Shown here piece by piece: positions 1 to 8,000 of a DNA stretch of 31,021 bases. Positions within the stretch are counted from its first letter, which is position 1; each line of letters begins with the position of its first letter. The position numbers and the translations under genes are program-made. The notes beneath the pieces were generated by a model. The model made no database searches and was not told the origin of the DNA. It saw nothing but the letters and a program-made list of their open reading frames with translations. The stretch is from a virus, in IMG/VR virus record IMGVR_UViG_3300017713_000044, positions 1-31,021 of that record, one strand, 5' to 3'.

Positions 1-1365
1 TATATATTTGTCTACCATCCCTCCATTCCTTTGAACAGCATCAGCTTGTACAGTCAAGGCTTTGTTCATAATTTTTATAACTTCTTCAGGCTCTAACTTT
101 TCTGATAGACTTGTAAAGCCTCTGACATCTGTAAACATAATCGTACATCTTTTTCTTTCACCACCTAATTTTAAAAGCCCTGGATTTTTTTGTAGCCTGG
201 CAACTTGTCTTGGGTCAAGGTAATGTTCAAACTGTTTTCTTATTTGTTGTCTTAATCTATACTGCTGTCTAAATCTTAAATAGAATTGTTGTAAAGACAA
301 AAGTATCATACTCGTCATACTCCATGTGACATCTATAAGATAACCAATAGATACAAAGTAATATCCAAGATAACCTACTGAAGCAAACAAACCACCAGCT
401 AATACCATTGATAGTGTCATACCAAAAGAATGTATTACAAGAGCTATAAGAAGACCAGAGACACATAATAATAGTAGCTCTACAAACAATCTGTAGTCTG
501 GTATCTGTGGTGTATTTAATAATATTGACTCGGCAAGAGCTGCCTGAATTTTGTGAGGCTCAAGTAATCCAACAGGAGTTGCTAGCTGACTTGTTATACC
601 TTTAGCTGTAAAACCTACAAAGACAAACTTACCTGCTACATTTAAATTATCTAGTGTAGTCTGTGGTGTATCTACCCAACTAATCCATTTACGTCCATAG
701 CTATCAGTAGGTATAGGGTCTAGTCCTTTGACTCTCACCATCTCTATACCATTCTCGTTGGTAATAATTTGATACGTACTACCGCCACCTAATACTTTTA
801 ATACTTCAGTCCCAAAAGATGCGACCCACCCATTAGGTGTTTGTTGCATTAAAGGTATTTGCCTAACAAGATTGTCTACATCAACAGGAGCAGACACAGC
901 TCCCTGGCTAGAATTATTTTTAAGTATGTCTATATTCTGTAAGAATCCTTGAGCTTTTGGTAGATTTACTTCTGGCCCTCGGATGACTGTACCATGTGTT
1001 TTAGGATATATACTATTAGGTACTTCAGGCATTGCAAGTATACTAGGAGAAAATGATAAGGCTTTAGCAAACTTTTCATCTCCGCCTAACCTATCAGGAT
1101 GAGGGAATAACATAGTCCACCCTACTCCTATTGCTCCTTCTTGTAAAAGCTTTACATGGATATCTGCTAGTGTTTCTCTAGGTAATGGATAACCACCCTG
1201 ACTATCTATATACTCTTCAGTTATATTTAGTATTGTAAAATATCCTGTAGGCTCAGGTGTATTTACTAGCCTGTCAAATGTTTTAAGTCTTAATGTTTCT
1301 AACGGAGCTACATTAAATAATAAAGGAAGAGCTAATAATCCTATTAATAAACTAGCCCACTTCAT
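1..1365 (-). CDS. CHASE2-domain class III adenylate/guanylate cyclase (3' end cut by window)
   Basis: The reading frame is open from the ATG at 1365 to position 1 (455 codons) and continues outside the window. The protein has an N-terminal membrane helix (about residues 4-20), a periplasmic CHASE2-type sensor (about 25-285), three membrane helices (about 291-359), then the start of a class III nucleotide cyclase domain from about residue 405. The motif FTDVRGFTSLSE holds the first metal-binding Asp (D413), and the visible part ends in GGMVDKYI, just before the expected GD motif. Such proteins make cAMP or cGMP in response to an unknown periplasmic signal. Substrate-choice residues lie beyond the window. 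The start codon is fused to the stop of the FecR gene (TAATG), so the two are probably translated together; FecR and CHASE2 genes are neighbours in various bacteria. A full-length sensory cyclase is unusual for a phage. Domain identity is quite sure; substrate is unknown. Confidence 0.88.
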   Translation of the reverse strand, partial: MKWASLLIGLLALPLLFNVAPLETLRLKTFDRLVNTPEPTGYFTILNITEEYIDSQGGYPLPRETLADIHVKLLQEGAIGVGWTMLFPHPDRLGGDEKFAKALSFSPSILAMPEVPNSIYPKTHGTVIRGPEVNLPKAQGFLQNIDILKNNSSQGAVSAPVDVDNLVRQIPLMQQTPNGWVASFGTEVLKVLGGGSTYQIITNENGIEMVRVKGLDPIPTDSYGRKWISWVDTPQTTLDNLNVAGKFVFVGFTAKGITSQLATPVGLLEPHKIQAALAESILLNTPQIPDYRLFVELLLLCVSGLLIALVIHSFGMTLSMVLAGGLFASVGYLGYYFVSIGYLIDVTWSMTSMILLSLQQFYLRFRQQYRLRQQIRKQFEHYLDPRQVARLQKNPGLLKLGGERKRCTIMFTDVRGFTSLSEKLEPEEVIKIMNKALTVQADAVQRNGGMVDKYI

Positions 1366-2474
1366 TAGTTACTCTGTTTAATTTTTATAACAGAATCCCC
1401 ACCACCATTTACTATAAGCTGTGTACTCTTACCTTCTTGTATTAGTATAACGGTATAAGCTCCTGATTTATCTAAATCTATTTTTACTGTATGCTCTACA
1501 CTTCTAAGTAAACTTATCTGTCGGTCTGTAATAAAAGTATTTATCTGAGTATTAGGGTCGAACCCCACCTGTGTACCTTTTAAATTTACATCTGTTCTCA
1601 GTAAACTTTCTGTTTCATCTAGCTCGTTTACTTCTTCTATTATATCTAGCAAGTCTTCTAAGAAATTTACATCTAGATAATTTATATCTAGCTCTGTAAA
1701 TTCCAAGCTATCATCTTTTAATAAATCTATATCTAGGTCGTCAAACTCCAGATAATCCACATCAAGTATATTACTACTATTGTCCGATACATTTTCTTCA
1801 TTAACATTAAACTCTTCCTGTGGTGGGCTAACTATTAACATGTTATCTATTAGCTCTGTAGTTATGTCTAACACTACAGGCTTTGCAGGCTTGCTTTCAA
1901 ATGTAGATACTGATGTAGCTTGATAAGGTTGATTTAAAACCACCTCACCCATAGCCGTAGCTACTACTATCTCTCCACTTGGTAAACCATTTTCATCAGG
2001 TAATAAAATAATAAGAGACCTTCCAAGTTCATCTATAGTAACAGTAAAGTCTGTACCACGAATACCAATAGTAGCACTTGGGGTTTCTATAAAAATATTT
2101 TCTTTATTGATTGTCGCTAGTTTTCCTGTGATAAATCTTGCAGTACCACTAGCAAACTGTAAAGCCATCTTAGATTTAGATGGGTCAGGGTCATAGATAA
2201 ACTCGTCTATAATAAGTTCAGAATGTTCTGTTAGCCTAACTTGGCTTTCGTCTAGGAATGTAATCCCTATCCGACCTTCTGAAGTTTGTACATTGTCAAA
2301 GCTTTCTATATTAAAAGATAAGGCAGCATCATAAGGTTTATCCCTTACAATCCTGCCTGTTCCGTTAAGTTCGGTTATGTTGCCAATGCTAGCATCCAAC
2401 GGCTGTGCCATTATCGTCTTGGATAATACACACGCTGCCATTAGAACCATTGGATATAATTTTGAGCCAATCAT
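1365..2474 (-). CDS. FecR-domain periplasmic protein with acidic leucine repeat
   Basis: This 369-residue protein opens with a signal peptide (hydrophobic residues about 6-20, likely cleavage after IMA near residue 23). A FecR-type domain follows (about 50-195); its hallmark is the TPSATIGIRGTDFTV stretch at 131-145. Residues 237-275 form a strongly acidic five-residue repeat with Leu at 237, 242, 247, 252, 257, 262, 267 and 272, resembling a pentapeptide-repeat beta helix. The C-terminal 70 residues look like a small beta domain. FecR domains usually act as periplasmic sensors or anti-sigma regulators; here no sigma factor is seen and the partner is more likely the CHASE2 cyclase encoded next. 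The chosen ATG gives a proper signal peptide but overlaps the curlin gene by 86 bases and has no clear Shine-Dalgarno sequence. Met9, Met12 or Met22 are alternative starts, though they shorten or remove the signal peptide. Confidence 0.82.
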   Translation of the reverse strand: MIGSKLYPMVLMAACVLSKTIMAQPLDASIGNITELNGTGRIVRDKPYDAALSFNIESFDNVQTSEGRIGITFLDESQVRLTEHSELIIDEFIYDPDPSKSKMALQFASGTARFITGKLATINKENIFIETPSATIGIRGTDFTVTIDELGRSLIILLPDENGLPSGEIVVATAMGEVVLNQPYQATSVSTFESKPAKPVVLDITTELIDNMLIVSPPQEEFNVNEENVSDNSSNILDVDYLEFDDLDIDLLKDDSLEFTELDINYLDVNFLEDLLDIIEEVNELDETESLLRTDVNLKGTQVGFDPNTQINTFITDRQISLLRSVEHTVKIDLDKSGAYTVILIQEGKSTQLIVNGGGDSVIKIKQSN

Positions 2475-3096
2475 TATTTAATGTGCTTAATTGTTGGATG
2501 TCAAAAGTCCGTGAGTCGCCTGTCTGGTCTAGGTAAAAATACCCACCAGCATAACCACTACCTTCAAAGTTAACTGTGTTTGAATCACCGTCAACGTCTA
2601 CATAGTTTGTAGCTCCATCATAATTAATATCAAAATCAAATACGTTTCCATCGCCATTTACAATCCAGTCAAGGTCTGTATTACTAGCCATAGCTGTTGT
2701 AGCTAAGTCTAGCGTAAAATCATTACTACTACCTGACACGTCAATGTTAACATCTGAACTGTCTGCACCATAAGTGTTACTTGGGTCTACTTGAATTGTG
2801 AAATCATTACTGCTTCCATCAAAATTAAAATAGCCTGTAAAATTGTCAGCCCAAATATCTCCTAGAAAAGTATTAGAACCACCTATTTGATTTATGTCTA
2901 GAGTAAGACTGTCTCCATCTAAATCTAACGGTGTTAAATTTCCTGCTGTGCTTTCTAACCCAGCAATGATGTTACTATCTCCTCCTAGTTGTTCTAAATC
3001 AATATTGGCGGTATCGCCTGATTGGTCAATATATATTTCATTATCTGCTAATGCACTTAGCGACAACATAACTAATATACTAATTAGATTCTTCAT
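2389..3096 (-). CDS. Secreted curlin-repeat (CsgA/CsgB-like) protein
   Basis: A 235-residue acidic protein with a signal peptide (about 1-17, cut near LSALA). The mature part has about seven imperfect curlin-like units, each a beta strand of alternating residues followed by a Gly/Asn turn: IDQSGDTANIDLEQLGGDSN, LDINQIGGSN, FDGSSNDFTIQV, VSGSSNDFTLDL, NGDGNVFDFDI, DGDSNTVNFEG, and LDQTGDSRTFDIQQL. The Gln-x-Gly-x-x-x-Asn pattern is clearest in the first and last units; the middle ones keep G-S/D-x-N but lose the Gln. Two cysteines sit in the C-terminal 13 residues. It directly follows CsgG (17-base overlap), so it is the natural substrate of that pore, possibly an extracellular amyloid or adhesin. 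It is not close enough to enterobacterial CsgA to call it that by name; a minor or nucleator subunit, or a soluble beta-solenoid, is possible. Confidence 0.72.
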   Translation of the reverse strand: MKNLISILVMLSLSALADNEIYIDQSGDTANIDLEQLGGDSNIIAGLESTAGNLTPLDLDGDSLTLDINQIGGSNTFLGDIWADNFTGYFNFDGSSNDFTIQVDPSNTYGADSSDVNIDVSGSSNDFTLDLATTAMASNTDLDWIVNGDGNVFDFDINYDGATNYVDVDGDSNTVNFEGSGYAGGYFYLDQTGDSRTFDIQQLSTLNNDWLKIISNGSNGSVCIIQDDNGTAVGC

Positions 3097-3889
3097 ATTC
3101 CCAATAGCCTCTCCCTATTCCTATTTTTATTATATTTAGTACACCTGTCTCTACTGCTTTTGTTAAAGCAATAGCGATAGATTCGTTCTCAGCTACTCCT
3201 CCTTCTATTTCCACCAGCTCTGTGCCAGCTTCTATAAAACGAAACACGTCCTGAGAAACACTTGTAGATAAAATGCTTTTAGAAACTGATGTCTCTACTA
3301 ACACTTCACCTGTAGATACTGAAACTAATCGTAGTGAAATAATTACAGTATCTTCTCTATACTGTTTACTGTTACCTATTCCTAGGTATCTAGCACCAGC
3401 ACCTCCAGATTGTAGGTTAGCCTCATACGAGATTACACCTCCCTGGAACATAAGCCCTGCAAAAAGCAAAGGCTGTAATTTTGCATCTTCTTTAAACTCT
3501 TTACGAGTTGTCCTAATTAATTGTCTTTCTTTTGTAAGGTCATCAAGTCCAACACGTTCTACTACTTTAAAGAACTTACCATCTGATGTATGCTTCAAAG
3601 CCCTTATCAATATTGCTTCTGGAGCTTGTGTTATAGCTGTACTAAATAAAGCAAAAGAACTATTACTTCTTCTTTGCCCTGTTAAATCTTTAAAACTATT
3701 AGGGTATACCGCAACAACTGGTTGTTGTTTAGCACCAGGCATTTTAAATAGCTCATCTGATTGTATTTCTAATATGGTTGAAGGCTGTATTTTTTTCGAT
3801 AGAACTAAGTCGTCATTCTTACTTAATACTGCACATCCACTAAAAAGAAAAATCACCAATAGGCAACTGAATAGTTGTTTGTGTTCCAT
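3080..3889 (-). CDS. csgG: CsgG curli secretion-channel lipoprotein
   Basis: A 269-residue outer-membrane lipoprotein. The lipobox LFSGC places the lipidated Cys at residue 19. The body matches CsgG through most of its length: VAVYPNSFKDLTGQ, FSTAITQAPEAILIRALK, VVERVGLDDLTKERQLIR, GGAGARYLGIG, LRLVSVSTGEVL, SKSILS, VFRFIE, and near the end AVETGV and GIGRGYWE. CsgG forms a nonameric pore that exports unfolded curlin subunits. In the constriction the Phe of FSTA (Phe56 in E. coli mature numbering) is kept, but by my alignment the Tyr51 and Asn55 positions are Ser and Leu, so the gate chemistry differs. Length is close to the 277-residue E. coli precursor. It overlaps the CsgF gene upstream by 50 bases and the curlin gene downstream by 17, implying coupled translation. 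No CsgE is seen in the window. The identification is firm; its purpose in a phage is open. Confidence 0.95.
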   Translation of the reverse strand: MEHKQLFSCLLVIFLFSGCAVLSKNDDLVLSKKIQPSTILEIQSDELFKMPGAKQQPVVAVYPNSFKDLTGQRRSNSSFALFSTAITQAPEAILIRALKHTSDGKFFKVVERVGLDDLTKERQLIRTTRKEFKEDAKLQPLLFAGLMFQGGVISYEANLQSGGAGARYLGIGNSKQYREDTVIISLRLVSVSTGEVLVETSVSKSILSTSVSQDVFRFIEAGTELVEIEGGVAENESIAIALTKAVETGVLNIIKIGIGRGYWEYEESN

Positions 3890-4358
3890 CGCTTGCTGTT
3901 ATAGTTAGTGTTATTATTCCGTCTTCTATACTGTATTCTATAGTATTACCTTCTAAAGTTAGTATGCCATTTGTGCTAGGATTTTCTCCGAATAAATTTT
4001 CTACTAATTGTCTAGATAGTTGTGCATATATTCTAGATTCTAAATTCCTGATAAATCTAGCTAATGTTGTGTTCTCCTTATCTCTTTCTATTTGTTCTTG
4101 TAGAGCTTTGAGTTCTTCTTTTATACTCATCTTTCTAGTAAACTCTTGGTTCTCTATAGTTAAATAATGTGCTGATGTACCTATACCACTAAATGATGGG
4201 TTCTTAAACTTATGTACCATTTCATCTGCAATACTATTAAGAGACCAAAACACAACTAATATAGACCAAAAGAACATACAGAACTCGCAGTTTCTTTCAG
4301 CCTTCTTACTTTTAAATGTTGGGATAAGTTTAATCTTTCCTTTGGTCTTTCTTTCCAT
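3840..4358 (-). CDS. csgF: CsgF curli assembly factor
   Basis: The mature protein begins soon after the hydrophobic signal FFWSILVVFWSLNSIADE and shows the CsgF signature FKNPSFSGIGTSAHYLT, followed by a charged helix, the ESRIYAQLSRQLVENLFGE helix, and a C-terminal beta region ending TIEYSIEDGIITLTITASDG and TIQLPIGDF. In known systems the N-terminal segment of CsgF plugs into the CsgG channel and creates a second constriction, and the rest sits at the cell surface to help nucleate curli. The frame starts at 4358, giving 27 basic residues before the signal; Met28 at 4277 would give a more typical signal peptide and may be the true start, although GAGAG lies before the upstream ATG. It overlaps the small membrane-protein gene upstream by 29 bases and CsgG downstream by 50. 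Identity is strong from the FKNPSFSG start and the CsgG partner next door. Confidence 0.9.
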   Translation of the reverse strand: MERKTKGKIKLIPTFKSKKAERNCEFCMFFWSILVVFWSLNSIADEMVHKFKNPSFSGIGTSAHYLTIENQEFTRKMSIKEELKALQEQIERDKENTTLARFIRNLESRIYAQLSRQLVENLFGENPSTNGILTLEGNTIEYSIEDGIITLTITASDGTQTTIQLPIGDFSF

Positions 4359-4617
4359 CTGCTCTCGCTAATCTATCGACATCTACTTGTACACCCATAG
4401 CAGTTCTTACCATTGAGTCTATTCGTATCATGTCATTGTCCATTTGTCTTACTCTATCTATCAATGCAACTATCATACCGTGTTGCGTATCTAATTTTTT
4501 ATGTACGTCTGCTATCAAAGCATTAAATAATTTATATACCATCCACCCAGCAGCACATGCAAAAGCAGCAGGAATACCTACAGTTTCCAAGACAGTCATA
4601 AAGTCTCTAGTGTCCAT
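4330..4617 (-). CDS. Small holin-like membrane protein
   Basis: A 95-residue protein with one N-terminal membrane helix (about residues 13-32, VGIPAAFACAAGWMVYKLF), then a soluble helical region (LDTQHGMIVALIDRVRQMDNDMIRIDSM in pieces) and a charged tail. The pattern resembles small conserved phage membrane proteins found beside lysis genes and BhlA-type holin-like proteins. Its ATG is fused to the stop of the preceding holin-like gene (TAATG), and it overlaps the start of CsgF, so it links the lysis genes to the curli cassette. A role in holin function or as a regulator of lysis is an inference from position and topology; no enzymatic motif is present. Confidence 0.7.
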   Translation of the reverse strand: MDTRDFMTVLETVGIPAAFACAAGWMVYKLFNALIADVHKKLDTQHGMIVALIDRVRQMDNDMIRIDSMVRTAMGVQVDVDRLARADGKKDQRKD

Positions 4618-5060
4618 TATTTACCTTTCACTAAACTGCCACCAAAGTACATACCTATAATAGCTGATACTAAGTTAGTATCTAATTGTGTAATTACTAA
4701 ACCTTGAAAAGTTATCCATTCAAAAATATCCCTGCCTTCTTTAAAGAACCAAAAACCTGGATTCCAATTTGTATATCCAACAGTTACTGATACATCTGGA
4801 TAATATACAGCTACAAGTTTAGGTAATAAAACAATAGCAAAGACTGATGTTAATGCTATGATTCTTCTTGTCCATGCAAAACCTTTATCCTTCAAGCCGT
4901 GGTCAAGTGATTGCTTTCTAGCCTTCATCTCAAACTCCCCACGTGTAATGAGTAGCTTTTGTTGCTCTGCTTTAGCTTTTCTACTTTCAGCCCATACACT
5001 CATTAGTCCACCTAGGACTGTAGATGCAAGCATAGTAATTATTTCAAACGGAAATCCCAA
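4617..5060 (-). CDS. Putative phage holin-like protein, TTG start
   Basis: A 147-residue protein with three likely membrane segments: about residues 4-22, 64-84 and 118-143. Between the first two is a basic amphipathic helix (SRKAKAEQQKLLITRGEFEMKARK). The opening GFPFEIITMLASTVLGG and the tail AIIGMYFGGSLV match a family of conserved phage proteins usually annotated as putative holins. The start codon is TTG at 5060, not ATG. It is supported by an AGGAG site six bases upstream and by the conserved N-terminus, and it lies directly after the stop of the lysozyme-bearing virion protein. A TTG start may keep expression low, which suits a lysis-timing protein. Function is inferred from family resemblance and neighbourhood. 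Confidence 0.75.
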   Translation of the reverse strand: MGFPFEIITMLASTVLGGLMSVWAESRKAKAEQQKLLITRGEFEMKARKQSLDHGLKDKGFAWTRRIIALTSVFAIVLLPKLVAVYYPDVSVTVGYTNWNPGFWFFKEGRDIFEWITFQGLVITQLDTNLVSAIIGMYFGGSLVKGK

Positions 5061-5061
5061 T

Positions 5062-8000
5062 CTAATCTCCTAATACTTTAAATATAGTTCTGGATGCATC
5101 TCTTCTTCTATCTATATGTGGTGTTCCAGGCTGTAGATAATTTTCAGAAAATGAAATAGCTGCTCTTGCTACATCATCACCCTGTAAATCTCTTTGCAAC
5201 TGGCTTATTTTATTTTTATCTACTGTGTGTTTTCCTGGTGCTAATTGATTTATACTTTCATGCATAAACATAGTTTGATTCATGGGGGTATCTTCAAACT
5301 TGTTTGATGTCAAATAGCTATCTTCATTTTCCATATAATATTTTTTTTGAAAATCAAATTGATAAAGACCATAACCATTACCCTTGTCTTGTTTTTGTTG
5401 ATGGTCGTAAGTACCACCTGTCTCTACATGGATATTACCAAGAATAGCTGCTCTAGCAACTTTACCATATCCTAAGTTTTTTAAATCATTATCTATATTA
5501 TCAAATCTTATTCTTGTTTCTTTATCAATAGTTTTATCATTTATTACAAGACTTCCTGTGTTATATTGCATACGTCCCATTTCTTTAAATGTTTCTTTTA
5601 CAATCCCACCTTTCTTATAACCTACTCTTGGTGGTAGTACATCTTCAATACCTTGTTGTAGTTGGTATCTAGCTTCTTCGTCTATAAATCTACCGCCTTC
5701 AATGATTGGTTCAAAGGGGTCAAAGCCTGTGTATTTTTTAAGTGGATGTCTAATACCTATCAAAGGAGTTTTTCTTGCTAACGTTTCAAACAATCCTCTG
5801 TTGTAGATTGTAGAGCCTGTAATGTCTCCCATAACAGGGCCACCTAAACTTGATACAGCTACTAAAGGATTTGGATTTGCTCTATAAGCATCTGCAAATC
5901 TTAAACCATATTCTATTGGGCCTAATAAACCTACTCTTTGAAAAGCTCTAAGGTTTTCTTCTGCACTTCTAGCTACAAAAACATCGAAAGCTTTACCTTT
6001 TAAATCAGTTCCTGGCTTTCTTGCAAACTGGTCATACTTTGCTTGTTGTTCTGGACTACTTCTCCAGTAATTAGTACCTCTTGCAATAGCTGTTGAGCCT
6101 GCTACAAAAGCAGCAAACCTTGGAGCTGACATTCCAGGACTATTTAAAGTATCTCTAGCAAAGTTTTTTAATACAGTATTACTAAACGCTGTAGGGTATC
6201 TTAAAAACTGTGTAAATATATCCCATTTAGGATTAGTCATATATCTAGGCACTTTAGAAAATTCTCTAGATGTAGGTAAGATTACACTTCTTGCAAATCT
6301 ACCACCTGCTTTAGACATCTCTTGTGTCCAAAAATTATTATTTCTTTTTGCACCAGACTCTAACCAATCCAATCCTTCTTTGACACTTATACCCATGTCT
6401 TGTATTTGTTCTTTTAAATAATTTGTTCTTTTATAAAGATTACCTTTACCAGCCCAAACTCCATCCATACTATCTAGTTGTTTAAGTATGTCTTTATCTT
6501 TACCTGTTGTTGAGTTTACAAAAGTATCAACATCATCAAAGATTTTTACTCCAGCTTTTTGTAGTTTACTTAACTGAATTAATGATTCTTCAACTATATC
6601 TCTACCTGTATTAAAAGCTGCAAGCTCAATAGTCTTTGTCCAAGGTAATAGTAAGTTGGCTTTGTAAAATACTCTAGCTCCTTTTTGTAGACTTGCGTTT
6701 TGTAATCCATCACCAGCTAATCTATTTGTTAAATCTGCTTGCACGTCATCTACAGCTAAGTAAACTCTATTAGCTTCTCTGTTAGCTACAACTTCTGATA
6801 GGCCTCTCCTTTCTTTTAACAAACTTTTTAAATCCGATGTTAAAAATTGCATACCATTTTCTAGTTGGTACTGAAAGTTTTTTACAGATTGCTTTCCTGA
6901 TATTCTAGAAGCTGCTATCAAACCTTCTGAGAAAGAAGAGACAGTAGCTAAAGGTAGGTAAGCCATAGCATTAGCAAGCTTGAGGCCATCATATACTCCT
7001 TGTTTTATTTGCCCTTCAAAAAAGTTTACCGCACCTGTAACAGACTTGAAAGATTCTATCATGTCTTTTCTTTCTGTAGCTGTTAAACGTCTACCTAAAG
7101 TTTTGAACACGTCTTCATCTAAAGGGTCTACGTGAGTTCTTATAAAATCATCTATATTATTTTGTCTTAAGCTTTGAAATGTTAATACTTCATTACCTTC
7201 TATGTCTTTGCTTTTTACAACCTTTACATTAGATTTAGCACCGCCTAAAAAGCTTAGTTTAGTTTGTATTGTATTAGCAGCGTTTAAACCATAACTAGCA
7301 CTAACAGGTATTAATTCATTAGTTAGATATTTTTCATAAGCATTGTCATCTAATTTTAATTTTCTACCGTGAGTAAGTAAGTTGCTATGGCTAGCATATA
7401 ATTCATTATTAATATTTAACATACCCTCTGCAATATCATCTGCTTCTTTTTTGGATATTTTTAAATCCTTAGATAACTGTGCAACAAACTCTGGTTTATT
7501 ATCTTTTATAGCTTGTCTATTCCATTCTCTTGGAAAGTAATCTTCTATTCTTATATCACCAAAACCTGCTTCTTGAGCATCTCTAGCTATACCATCAAAC
7601 CATTTTCTTAAATCATTAGCTACTTGTTTTGTTTCTTTGCTTCTTCCTTGTAATGCTTTTTTATTTCCTCTTAAGAATCTAATAATAGCAAGCTCATCGG
7701 CTTGCATCATAACTCCATCAGGAGCTATAGGCTCTATAGTCTTAAAAAATCCTACTCGCTGTCCTTCTTCCATGAACATATAATTGCCTCGTCTTGCATT
7801 TAATTGTTCAGGAAAACTCCACTCTACTTTTTTATTACTTCTCTTACCTATACCTAACTGAGAATCATGGTCTAATAAACCTCTGAAGTAAGATGCATAC
7901 TTTACTCCTTGTTTTTCTAAGGTTCTTAGTTGAGCAGCATTACCTAATATAACTCTACCTACAGTATTGTCCCAGGCTTGATTAAACTTTAATCGGACAT

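Noticed and set aside
269-466. Minus-strand 65-residue frame rich in Trp, Cys and Ser.
   Set aside because: It lies out of frame inside the membrane-helix part of the CHASE2 cyclase and has no support of its own.
1-1365. A Pycsar-type antiphage cyclase.
   Set aside because: Pycsar cyclases are soluble and paired with an effector; this one has a CHASE2 sensor and membrane helices and is paired with FecR.
1-5060. A host chromosome segment next to a prophage end.
   Set aside because: The genes overlap without break from the virion genes into the curli cassette on one strand, with no integrase, tRNA or attachment-like repeat. It cannot be fully excluded without the sequence beyond position 1.
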